Below, one piece after another: positions 43,422 to 51,144 of a DNA stretch of 64,000 nt (position 1 is its first letter; every line of letters begins with the position of its first letter). The stretch comes from Sphingomonas albertensis (GTDB lineage: Bacteria > Pseudomonadota > Alphaproteobacteria > Sphingomonadales > Sphingomonadaceae). The stretch lies in contig NZ_JACONT010000007.1 in assembly GCF_014358075.1 (NCBI RefSeq), forward strand, positions 62,001 through 126,000. Reading direction: 5' to 3'. Made by a program: the position numbers and the translations under genes. Under the pieces are notes generated by a model. That model had not been told where the DNA came from, made no database searches, and saw nothing but the letters and a program-made list of their open reading frames with translations.

Positions 43422-43559
43422 AGGTCAAAGCTACCAGGACGCGTGCAAACGCACAAGCCATCGATCCGATTAGGCAAGGATTGGATCAGATTTCACGTTC
43501 CTTACGATCAGTAAATCCGGCATGCGCAGAACGGGCAGGCAACAGCATCAATTAGAGGA

Positions 43560-43583
43560 AGTGCTTCTGCCGACGAGTGCTTC
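43560..43583 (+). promoter_or_regulatory. Direct repeat in the AraC/oxidoreductase intergenic region
   Basis: AGTGCTTC occurs at 43560-43567 and again at 43576-43583, sixteen bases apart. Direct repeats of this spacing are typical of AraC-type sites. The location is 51 bp upstream of the oxidoreductase ATG. Operator function is inferred. Confidence 0.35.
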
Positions 43584-43633
43584 CAGACGTCGCCCCTAAT
43601 CTGACGCGGCTACGAATTTCAGGAGCAACTAAG

Positions 43634-44641
43634 ATGAGAGCTATGATCCTTGATGCGCCTGGAGGCCTCGATCGCATTCGTCTCGCGCAGATCGAAGACG
43701 CGCACGCGCCGAGCGCGAAGGAGGTGCGCGTGCGGATGAAAGCGAGTTGCATAAACTATCACGATTACGGGGTAGCGAGTGGCCGGTCGCCGACAGAAGA
43801 TGGTCGCATCCTGCTGGCGGACGGAGCAGGAATCGTCGAAGCGGTGGGAAGCGAGGTAACGGACTTCGAACTCGGTAACGCCGTGCTGACCTGCATTTTC
43901 CCACAATGGCGTTCGGGACCGCCTCAGGTCGCCGATTTCTCACAGACTCCGGGCGACGGCGTGAACGGGGTCGCACGCGACATGTTCACCGCGTCGACCG
44001 ACCTATTCACCCGGGCGCCACGGGGTTACAGCATGACGGAGGCAGCGACCGTGACAACCGCCGGCGTTACTGCATGGCGAGCGTTGCTGGTGAACGGCCC
44101 CCTCAAGGCCGGTGAAACAGTGCTGGTGCAGGGTTCGGGGGGCGTCTCGCTCTACGCGCTGCAAATCGCCAAGGCGGTTGGTGCCAGAGTCATCGCGACA
44201 TCCTCGTCGCCCGACAAGCTCGCTCGGCTGCGCGGGCTTGGTGCGGACCATGTCATCAACTACCGCGACGAGCCCGAATGGGGGCGCCTTGCTTACGAAT
44301 GGGCCGGTGGTAAGGGGGCCGACCACGTCATCGACGTTGGCGGGCCGGCTACGCTGCCGCAGTCGATCGAGGCCGTAAAGATCGGTGGCCATGTCGCTAT
44401 GATCGGGATTCTCAGCGGCACGGAGGCCGCGATCCCGATGATCCCGGTGTTCGCCAAGCAGGTTCGGCTCCAGGGCTGTCTCAACGGCAGCTGGCAGGAC
44501 CAGTCGGACCTAGTTGAGTTTCTGGCTACTAATGAAATCCGGCCGATCATCGATCGCAGCTTCAGGCTCGAGGAGCTTGCAAATGCGTTCCGGTATGAGG
44601 AGTCCGGTGCGCATTTTGGCAAGATCGTTCTCGAGATCTGA
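43634..44641 (+). CDS. Zinc-independent MDR-family alcohol/quinone oxidoreductase
   Basis: A 335-residue medium-chain reductase. The NAD(P) motif is VLVQGSGGVSLYALQIAKAVGARVIATSSS (outline, about 160-190). Near the N-terminus are KASCINYHDYGVASG and the short linker GAGIVEAVGSEV, but the catalytic and structural zinc cysteines of classical alcohol dehydrogenases are not visible, which points to the quinone oxidoreductase group. The ATG at 43634 follows AGGAG with eight bases between. It is divergent from an AraC regulator and followed 3 bp later by a LysR gene. Confidence 0.87.
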   Translation: MRAMILDAPGGLDRIRLAQIEDAHAPSAKEVRVRMKASCINYHDYGVASGRSPTEDGRILLADGAGIVEAVGSEVTDFELGNAVLTCIFPQWRSGPPQVADFSQTPGDGVNGVARDMFTASTDLFTRAPRGYSMTEAATVTTAGVTAWRALLVNGPLKAGETVLVQGSGGVSLYALQIAKAVGARVIATSSSPDKLARLRGLGADHVINYRDEPEWGRLAYEWAGGKGADHVIDVGGPATLPQSIEAVKIGGHVAMIGILSGTEAAIPMIPVFAKQVRLQGCLNGSWQDQSDLVEFLATNEIRPIIDRSFRLEELANAFRYEESGAHFGKIVLEI

Positions 44642-44644
44642 AGC

Positions 44645-45544
44645 ATGTCTTTCGACATAATCGCGCTCCGATACGCGGTTCTCACGGCGGACACCCTAAG
44701 CTTTGCGCGCGCAGCCGCGCAAGAAGGAGTCAAACAAGCGACACTTAGCAAACGTATTGCGTCCTTGGAGAGCCGCCTCGGCCTGAACCTTTTCGAACGT
44801 TCAACTCGTGGAGCAGTCCCGACCGAGACAGGTGCAGGTTTTCTCGATGTCGCTCGGCGGATTTTGTTCGACCTTGAAGCCTTGCAGGCGAATGGGCGGG
44901 CAATTGGGGCCGGTCATGGTGGAAAACTAGGAATTGGCTTCTCAACCTCGCTGGCCGCAGGAAATATGCGCGCCCTGATCGTGGATTTTGTTCACGATTT
45001 CCCGCAATTACGCCTCCTCAACATCGAGGGTGATCGCTGTCGTCTGGCACAGGCGCTCCATGCGCGCTCGATTGACTTCGCCGTGATTAGCGGAGACGTC
45101 CCCGAGATCGGCTTGAAGCGCCGCGCGATGTGGAGCGAGCGCATCATGGTCATGCTCCATGACGAGCATATGCTAGCGCAAAAGGATCGTGTTTATTGGT
45201 CAGACCTTCGGGCAGAGCGCTTCATTCTTCCGCGACAAGGCTCCGGGACCGACCTTGCCGATCTGGTCCGGGCCCGCCTCGGCGAGCCCGGCTGGCAGCC
45301 GGATGTCGAGACACAAGAGGTTAGCCGGGAGAACGTCGCGAACTTCGTTCCGATCGGACGCTATGTAACGCTCACAACAGACACTGTGCTCGGTCGCGTG
45401 CTGCCCGGCGTTGTGCTGCGAGAAATCCACGAGCTGTCCGCGCACATCAGCCACATTTCCTACGCCGGATATTGGCGCAGCGACAATTCGAGCCCGGCGC
45501 TCGCGCGCTTGCTCAAGCTTGTTGGCGACCGCTATCCGCCTTGA
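44645..45544 (+). CDS. LysR family transcriptional regulator
   Basis: A 299-residue regulator. The wHTH is RYAVLTADTLSFARAAAQEGVKQATLSKRIASLESRLGLNLFERS (outline, residues 8-55), with a LysR effector-binding domain after it, for example IDFAVISGDVPEIG. It starts 3 bp after the oxidoreductase and probably shares its message. Its final 13 bases overlap the 3' end of the convergent DUF2274 gene of the conjugation module, so cargo and transfer genes meet here. Confidence 0.9.
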   Translation: MSFDIIALRYAVLTADTLSFARAAAQEGVKQATLSKRIASLESRLGLNLFERSTRGAVPTETGAGFLDVARRILFDLEALQANGRAIGAGHGGKLGIGFSTSLAAGNMRALIVDFVHDFPQLRLLNIEGDRCRLAQALHARSIDFAVISGDVPEIGLKRRAMWSERIMVMLHDEHMLAQKDRVYWSDLRAERFILPRQGSGTDLADLVRARLGEPGWQPDVETQEVSRENVANFVPIGRYVTLTTDTVLGRVLPGVVLREIHELSAHISHISYAGYWRSDNSSPALARLLKLVGDRYPP

Positions 45545-45759
45545 GCCTGGCGGCCTTTCTTGAAGCCGCGATCGGTAGCCATGAAGCGGGCGAGCATCGG
45601 CGCGACCAGTCTTGCGGGTTCGATCGGCTTCGGCTCACCAGTTTCGTGAGCCAGTGCCTCACCATACGCCATCAAATTGCGATAGACCGGTGCCGGGAGG
45701 TCGATGGTCAACTTCACGGGGCGCTCTTCGACGATCCGTCCCAGCTTGAGTCCGCTCAT
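45532..45759 (-). CDS. DUF2274 family protein of the trb operon
   Basis: A 75-residue protein typical of the gene directly after trbI in this transfer-operon type. It begins MSGLKLGRIVEERPVKLTIDLPAPVY and ends with a basic tail, KKGRQAQGG. The ATG at 45759 overlaps the trbI stop (ATGA pattern). The role is unknown; being last in the trb operon it may be a small mating-pair accessory or regulator with a ribbon-like fold. It ends 13 bp inside the convergent LysR gene. Confidence 0.82.
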   Translation of the reverse strand: MSGLKLGRIVEERPVKLTIDLPAPVYRNLMAYGEALAHETGEPKPIEPARLVAPMLARFMATDRGFKKGRQAQGG

Positions 45760-47003
45760 TGCATATCTCTCCACGGTGCGAGAGCAAGGTCGCGGCTGAC
45801 CAGCACACGTACCGGAAATCCCGCTCGAATGGTCAGGGTGGGTGATACATTGAGCTGGCGGCGGACAATTTCCTGGCCTGCTTGGTTTAGCGTGGTCTGG
45901 CCGCCCTGACGCAGCGCCCGAACCAGATCATCGTCGCTATCGGTTCCCAGCTCGGCGCCGAAGCTCAGCAAGGTCGAGAGACCCGCGGCCTTGGCCAGCC
46001 CGCCCCAATGCTCATCGACCTTGTCCTCCAGTCCGCCGAACCCGGCGGCGTCTCCAGTGGGTTGGCGCTCGAGCACGATCGAGCGTCCATCGGGCAAGAT
46101 CAGCCGCGTCCAGGCGAGCAGCACCCGGCGCTGGCCGAAGCCGACCTGATCATCATAGTCCGCGATCAGGCGCGACCCCTGCGGGACCAGGAGGATGCGC
46201 CCGGTTGGGCTGTCGTAGACATTCTCGGTAACCTGCGCGGTGATCTGGCCGGGAAGATCGGATCGCAGGCCGGTGATCAGCGCTGCGGAAATGACGCTGC
46301 CTGCCTGGAGCACATAGGGAGACGCGGGCGGCGCCAGCCGCTCAGCGCTGATGGTGCGCCGATCGGTATCGCCATTGAGGAAAGCCCGGCGGGCGCTGCC
46401 GGACGAGGCCGCTGGCGCAGATGCGGGCGCCGCCGGCGGCGCGCCAAGCGCCAGCGAGGGGAGACCCATGGCCGGCCCAGCGTTCGGCGACCCGGCGCCG
46501 CGACCCGAGGCGCTCTGACCGCCTAGAAACACGCCGCTGGTTCGCGCAGTGTCGCGTTCCTGAAGGGCGCGCTGCCGCGCCGCCTCGGCCGCAGTCTGGG
46601 CCGGCGTCGGCGGTGCAGCGGCGGGTCCGCCCATCGGCGGCGGAGGCACTGCCTCACCGCGTTGCTGTGCGCTGACGATCGGCCGGCCGAGATCGCCCGG
46701 GAGCGGCGGTCCAAGCTGGGGAACGTCGCCATAGTCTTTGGGCGCGCTGGTGATCGCCTCGGCCGTCGTGCGGCTGTCAGTGTTGTAAAGTTCCTCAGCC
46801 GTTTTTTCAGACGGCGGCTGCAGCGCGTAGATCAATGCGCCGCCGATCCCAACGCCGGCCACCGTGCCCATCACGGCGAGCGCCTTGCGCGATAGCCGCA
46901 TGACGCGCGGCGGATCGCCGCGCAGACGCAGGTCCGGCGGCGGCGCGTCCCGCGCGGGAGGATCGGCCTCCCCTACCTCCCGGTCAGGCACAATGTCGCT
47001 CAT
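45756..47003 (-). CDS. trbI: TrbI, VirB10-like conjugal transfer core protein
   Basis: A 415-residue type IV secretion core subunit that spans inner and outer membranes. A single N-terminal membrane helix (ALAVMGTVAGVGIGGALIYAL, outline) follows a proline-rich cytoplasmic leader. A long proline-rich periplasmic linker comes next, then the VirB10 C-terminal domain with QAGSVISAALITGLRSDLPG, LLVPQGSRLIADYDD and GRSIVLERQPTGD. The GQAGRF-like end SRDLALAPW is present. It overlaps trbG and DUF2274 by 4 bp each. Confidence 0.95.
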   Translation of the reverse strand: MSDIVPDREVGEADPPARDAPPPDLRLRGDPPRVMRLSRKALAVMGTVAGVGIGGALIYALQPPSEKTAEELYNTDSRTTAEAITSAPKDYGDVPQLGPPLPGDLGRPIVSAQQRGEAVPPPPMGGPAAAPPTPAQTAAEAARQRALQERDTARTSGVFLGGQSASGRGAGSPNAGPAMGLPSLALGAPPAAPASAPAASSGSARRAFLNGDTDRRTISAERLAPPASPYVLQAGSVISAALITGLRSDLPGQITAQVTENVYDSPTGRILLVPQGSRLIADYDDQVGFGQRRVLLAWTRLILPDGRSIVLERQPTGDAAGFGGLEDKVDEHWGGLAKAAGLSTLLSFGAELGTDSDDDLVRALRQGGQTTLNQAGQEIVRRQLNVSPTLTIRAGFPVRVLVSRDLALAPWRDMQ

Positions 47004-48058
47004 CGCCGATCCCTCCCGTCGGTGCGCTCGATGCGCACGCGCTGCTCGGATCGCTTGTCGCCGAGCTTGAGCTCGGCCGCTCCGAACAACCGGTCGACGA
47101 TGATGTGCCGGCCGGAGACGCGGTAGTTCACCAGCTCGCCTTGACCACTGGCGCCGATGACGAAGAGCGGCGGCATTTCGCCCTGGCCGATGCCGGCCGG
47201 AAACTCGATGAACACCTGGCGGCCGTCGTCGAAAGCTCGCAGCGGCCGCCAGGGCGGGTCGTCCCCCTGGATCCTGTAGCGGAAATTGAGCGCGGCGATG
47301 TCGAGGCCCGTAGCGACGGGCGCCGCCGCTTGCGCCGCCGCATTCGATCCACGCAGCGCAATCAGCCGATCAGCGGGATAGGTCCAGCTCACCGACGCCA
47401 TCCAGGTCGCGCGCGTCGCTTTCAGCTCGAGATGGTAAGTACGCCGGTCGGTATTGATGATGAGGTTGGTGGTAAGGTCCGGCCGCGTCGGCTTCACCAG
47501 GATATGCACCCGCGCGGCCGGGCCGGCGCCGCTTATCGTGTCGCCGATGATCCAGCGCACCGTGTCGCCGGCCGCCACCGGCCCTGGCCCGACCAGCCGC
47601 TCGCCTTCCTGCAGCGCGATATCGGTGACCTGCCCGGGCGCGGCGTAGACTTGATAGAGCGCGCCGTCGCTCCACGGGTAAAGCTGCATCGCGTTGAGAA
47701 AGCCATTGCGGACTGGTTCGATGCGAGCGGCGGCGTTTGCTTCGCCGACCCGGATGCGCGGATCGCCCGCCTCAGGCGGGGGCGGCGTCTCGTCGATGGG
47801 CTTCAGCTGACCGGGCAACGGCAGCGGCTGCGGGATCGCGACCACCTCGACCGCATTGGGTGGTGGCGGCGGCGCCTCCACCGCGGCCACGGGCGGCGCG
47901 TCGTAGGCGATGGCCGGGGGCTTTTCGCCTCGACTGGCGCAGGCAGCCAGCGTGCTTGCGGACATCAACAGCGCCAGGCCCACGGATTTACGGAAATGTG
48001 GGGTTACGGATTGGCGTGAATGGGCATCGGCGGAGATCCGCCTGGCGGTGGCGGTCAT
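47000..48058 (-). CDS. trbG: TrbG, VirB9-like conjugal transfer protein
   Basis: A 352-residue exported core protein of the type IV secretion system. The ATG at 48058 overlaps the trbF stop (ATGA). A lipoprotein-like leader (LLMSASTLAACAS) precedes a Pro-rich linker and the VirB9/CagX domain, with YQVYAAPGQVTDIALQEGERLV, DTVRWIIGDT and the TTNLIINTDRRTYHLEL core, then the C-terminal beta domain ending VDRLFGAAELKLGD. The frame is open far upstream (to 49330) but that part is non-coding noise and was excluded. Confidence 0.95.
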   Translation of the reverse strand: MTATARRISADAHSRQSVTPHFRKSVGLALLMSASTLAACASRGEKPPAIAYDAPPVAAVEAPPPPPNAVEVVAIPQPLPLPGQLKPIDETPPPPEAGDPRIRVGEANAAARIEPVRNGFLNAMQLYPWSDGALYQVYAAPGQVTDIALQEGERLVGPGPVAAGDTVRWIIGDTISGAGPAARVHILVKPTRPDLTTNLIINTDRRTYHLELKATRATWMASVSWTYPADRLIALRGSNAAAQAAAPVATGLDIAALNFRYRIQGDDPPWRPLRAFDDGRQVFIEFPAGIGQGEMPPLFVIGASGQGELVNYRVSGRHIIVDRLFGAAELKLGDKRSEQRVRIERTDGRDRR

Positions 48059-48744
48059 TGAGACAACTCCTTCGACCAGTTGATAGCGTTGACAAACAGG
48101 CCCAGCGGATTCTTGCGGAGCTGGTCCGGGGTGCGCGGGGGCTGGACCACGACGGTGACGATCGCCGACCAGCGTTCGGTCGCGGCGAGGCTGCCGTCCT
48201 GATAGCGGCGCTCGGTCCAGCCGATGCGAAAGCTGTCGGGGGATGCGCGGACCACACTGGAGACGTCGACGGCGACCTGGACCTTGCCGACCTGCGCGAA
48301 CGGGTCGTTCGCGCGAGCATAGTCGTTGAGCGCCAGGGCGCCGCGATCGGTCGTGAACTCGTAGGCGCGCAGCCAGTTCTGGCGCACGATGATTGGATCG
48401 GCCGGGATCGAGCGGACCTGCTCGATGAAGCGGGCGAGATGGAACGCGACCTGCGGATCGGACGGGCGATAGTCGGCGGTGGCTGGCTCGACGGCGCGCG
48501 CTTCGCCGAGCTTGTCGACCTCGACCACCCACGGGACGATGTGGCCGCGCGCCGATTGCCAGACCAGGCCGGCGGTCAGGCCGCCCGACAGCGCCAGCGT
48601 GCCGAAGAATGCTAGGCGCCAGTTCCTGGCCTGGACGCGGGTCGAACCGATGCGGTCGTCCCAGACCTGAGCGGCGCGCTGATAGGGCGTCTCGGGCTCG
48701 GGGGTCTTGCCGTAGCGAACATTGGGGCGTCGAAACATCTTCAT
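48055..48744 (-). CDS. trbF: TrbF, VirB8-like conjugal transfer protein
   Basis: A 229-residue inner-membrane protein. After a short cytoplasmic N-terminus, one membrane helix (LAFFGTLALSGGLTAGLVW, residues about 45-63) anchors the VirB8 periplasmic domain: VVEVDKLGEARAVEPA, FIEQVRSIPADPIIVRQNWLRAYEF and WSAIVTVVVQPPRTPDQLRKNPLGLFV. VirB8 proteins organise assembly of the channel. It lies 15 bp after trbL and overlaps trbG by 4 bp. Confidence 0.95.
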   Translation of the reverse strand: MKMFRRPNVRYGKTPEPETPYQRAAQVWDDRIGSTRVQARNWRLAFFGTLALSGGLTAGLVWQSARGHIVPWVVEVDKLGEARAVEPATADYRPSDPQVAFHLARFIEQVRSIPADPIIVRQNWLRAYEFTTDRGALALNDYARANDPFAQVGKVQVAVDVSSVVRASPDSFRIGWTERRYQDGSLAATERWSAIVTVVVQPPRTPDQLRKNPLGLFVNAINWSKELSQ

Positions 48745-48759
48745 AGGCCTTTCTGGGGA

Positions 48760-50067
48760 TCAATCCTTCTGGCTGACGTCGACGGCGGCGCCGGAGCCGC
48801 CGCCGTCGCCACCGCGCAGGGTATGGGCAGCGACGGTCGCGCCATGCGTAACGGCCTGGCGCTGGCGCATCGCCTTGGCCCAGGCGGGTGGCCCGGAGGG
48901 GCTGCGCGAATCCGGCGCAGGTCCGCCGGAGATCGTGCCGCCCGTACCGGTGAGGGCCGACCGGCCACCCTGGCGGAAGCTGTCTCGCATCGCGCTGGCG
49001 GCACGGCGCAGCGGCGACATGGCCGCGCTTCCGGCCGCCTGGCCGACAGCGCTCATGCCGCCAGCTACTGCACCGGCGCCGGTCTTGCCGGCGGAGCCGA
49101 GCGCATAGGCGCCGCTGGCGGCGCCCGCCACACGGGAGCCGCCGGTGGCTGCGCCGGCGAAGGCGCTGGCACCCGCCCCGGCAGCAAGTTTGGCTCCGGC
49201 GACGCCGCCGGCGAGGACGCCGCCTGCGGCGAGCGCCGTTCCGGCAGCGGCGCCAGCGCCGAGCTGGGGGCCGCCGGAGACGATACCGTTGGCGATGCCG
49301 GGGCCGAAGATGCCGAGGCCGAGCAGACAAAGTGAGGCCAGGACGATGGTCATCGCGTCCTCGATCGTCGGCGTGGCGCCGCCGAAGCCGGCGGTGAACT
49401 CGTCGAACAGGGTCGAGCCGATGCCGATGATGACGGCGAGGACCAGCACCTTCACACCCGACGAGATGACATGACCGAGCACGCGCTCGGCCATGAAGGC
49501 GGTCTTGCCGAACAGGCCGAACGGAATGAGCACGAAGCCGCAGAGTGTCGCCAGCTTGAACTCGATCAGGGTGATGAAGAGCTGGATGGACAGAATGAAG
49601 AAGGCCAGGATCACGAACAGCCAGGCGATCAGCAGCACGACGATCTGGATGAAATTCTCGAAGAAGGCGACATAGCCCATCAGGCCGGAGATCGATTCCA
49701 GGATAGGCTGGCCCGCGTCGAGCCCGACCTGGGCGACGCGGCCCGGACGCAGCAGCTCAGCGGTGGTGAACCCGGTGCCGGAAGCCTTGAGGCCGAGCCC
49801 GGCGAAGCTTTCGAAGACGATGCGTGCCAGGCTGTTCCAGTTGCCGATGATGTAGGCGAAGATGCCGACGAACAGGGTTTTCTTGACCAGCCGGGCGATG
49901 ATGTCGTCGCCTTCGCCCCACGTCCAGAACAGGGCGGCCAGCGTCACGTCGATGACGATCAGGGTGGTGGCGATGAACGCCACTTCGCCGCCGAGCAGAC
50001 CAAAGCCGCTGTCGATGTAGCTGGTGAACACTTCGAGGAAGCGATCGACGACGCCGGTGCCGCCCAT
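48760..50067 (-). CDS. trbL: TrbL, VirB6-like polytopic conjugal transfer protein
   Basis: A 435-residue inner-membrane protein. It starts MGGTGVVDRFLEVFTSYIDSG at the ATG at 50067. Several membrane helices fill residues 25-270, with the TrbL pattern FIQIVVLLIAWLFVILAFFILS and GLFGKTAFMAERVLGHVISSGVK. The C-terminal third is a flexible, low-complexity Gly/Ala/Ser tail (rich in AAAGGTALAAG), ending near HTLRGGDGGGSG. That tail is common in TrbL and varies between elements. Confidence 0.93.
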   Translation of the reverse strand: MGGTGVVDRFLEVFTSYIDSGFGLLGGEVAFIATTLIVIDVTLAALFWTWGEGDDIIARLVKKTLFVGIFAYIIGNWNSLARIVFESFAGLGLKASGTGFTTAELLRPGRVAQVGLDAGQPILESISGLMGYVAFFENFIQIVVLLIAWLFVILAFFILSIQLFITLIEFKLATLCGFVLIPFGLFGKTAFMAERVLGHVISSGVKVLVLAVIIGIGSTLFDEFTAGFGGATPTIEDAMTIVLASLCLLGLGIFGPGIANGIVSGGPQLGAGAAAGTALAAGGVLAGGVAGAKLAAGAGASAFAGAATGGSRVAGAASGAYALGSAGKTGAGAVAGGMSAVGQAAGSAAMSPLRRAASAMRDSFRQGGRSALTGTGGTISGGPAPDSRSPSGPPAWAKAMRQRQAVTHGATVAAHTLRGGDGGGSGAAVDVSQKD

Positions 50068-50069
50068 GG

Positions 50070-50396
50070 TCAATTCTCCTTGGGCGAGGCCCCATTGGTG
50101 GCTGGCGCAGCGCCATCGGCGATGCGGGCGGCGGGCCTAGCGCCGGAGCTAAGAAACCGTCGACGGTTCTCACCCCAGGCGCGCAGGCAGTTTGGATCGG
50201 TGGCTCCGGCTTGCCCCAGCATCTGGCAGCGCTGGAGCTCGGCCATCAGCGGATCTGCCGAAGCCGCCGCCGGCCGCGCCACCCGCGTTTCGTCCCGGCC
50301 AGCCTCGGGGTCGCGGCTGAGCTCGATCGCCGTCATGGTGATCGCGACCGCGACGAATATGACGGCGCCGATCCGGGCGAGGAGCTTGGTGTCCAT
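50070..50396 (-). CDS. trbK: TrbK-like putative entry exclusion protein
   Basis: A 108-residue protein in the place of trbK between trbJ and trbL. It has a single N-terminal helix (LLARIGAVIFVAVAITMTAIEL) and, further on, a Cys-containing region, QRCQMLGQAGATDPNCLRAWGENRRRFL, that matches the TrbK-alt family (two cysteines). Entry exclusion proteins stop redundant transfer into a cell that already carries the element. The ATG at 50396 lies 4 bp from the trbJ stop. Confidence 0.82.
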   Translation of the reverse strand: MDTKLLARIGAVIFVAVAITMTAIELSRDPEAGRDETRVARPAAASADPLMAELQRCQMLGQAGATDPNCLRAWGENRRRFLSSGARPAARIADGAAPATNGASPKEN

Positions 50397-50400
50397 CGGA

Positions 50401-51144
50401 TCAGTCGTGGAACATGCGCGCGTTGCCGGGCACATAGCCGGTGCGCGGTATCAGGAAGCGGCGCAGCTGTTCCTGCGCCTGGGCGGCTGCGCGCTGGGCC
50501 ATGTCGAGCGATTGCGCCCGCCCCTGCGCCGCGACCAGCGCGGTGAGGTCGGCGAGTTGCCGCGATTGCAGGGCGATGAGTTGGTTTCCCGCCTGCGCGG
50601 CCTGCAGCGCGCCGTCGGCGGACTGACTGGCGGTGACGAGCCGGTCCATCGTCTGGCGCGACCCGTCGATATTGCCGACCACGCCCGCCTGGACCTTCAA
50701 CGCATCCTCGAATGCGGCGACACTGTTCTGCCAGCGGCTCTTGGCGTCGTCGACCAATGCCCGGTCCGATCCGGTCAGATTGGTCCCGCGGTATTTCTGC
50801 TCGAAAAGCTGGTCGACCTGTTGGACATCGTAGGCAAGCCGCTGCGCCTGGCCGAGCAGCTGTTGTGTACGCTGGAACTGGCCCTGCAACTCCGAGAGCT
50901 GATTGAGCGGCAGCGAGGTCAAGTTACGCCCCTGGTTAATGAGCGAGGTCGCTTCATTCTGCAGCGACTGGATTTGGTTGTTGATCTGCTCCAGTGCGCG
51001 GGCGGCCGAGAGCACGTTCTGCGCATAGTTGGTCGGATCGTAGACGATGCCGCTGAACTGCGCTTGGGCGGGCGCTGAGACGGTCGCGACCGACAAGGCG
51101 GCGGCGGCCGCGAGCAGCGTGCGGCGAAGGATATGGGGCTTCAT
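50401..51144 (-). CDS. trbJ: TrbJ, VirB5-like conjugal transfer protein
   Basis: A 247-residue exported protein, likely a minor pilus or adhesin component. The signal peptide ends near SAPAQAQ, then FSGIVYDPTNYAQNVLSAARALEQINNQI, the TrbJ signature. Long amphipathic helices rich in Gln follow. The ATG at 51144 overlaps the trbE stop (ATGA). The upstream in-frame stretch from 51357 is not real. Confidence 0.93.
   Translation of the reverse strand: MKPHILRRTLLAAAAALSVATVSAPAQAQFSGIVYDPTNYAQNVLSAARALEQINNQIQSLQNEATSLINQGRNLTSLPLNQLSELQGQFQRTQQLLGQAQRLAYDVQQVDQLFEQKYRGTNLTGSDRALVDDAKSRWQNSVAAFEDALKVQAGVVGNIDGSRQTMDRLVTASQSADGALQAAQAGNQLIALQSRQLADLTALVAAQGRAQSLDMAQRAAAQAQEQLRRFLIPRTGYVPGNARMFHD

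Noticed and set aside
47000-49330. A 776-codon open frame extending trbG far upstream
   Set aside because: Only the part from 48058 looks like TrbG. The upstream part is Arg/Pro-rich noise antisense-like in composition and overlaps trbF and trbL in another frame.
49471-51078. Long plus-strand open frame of 535 codons over trbL/trbK/trbJ
   Set aside because: It is a GC-rich shadow of three well-supported minus-strand genes and has no recognisable domain.
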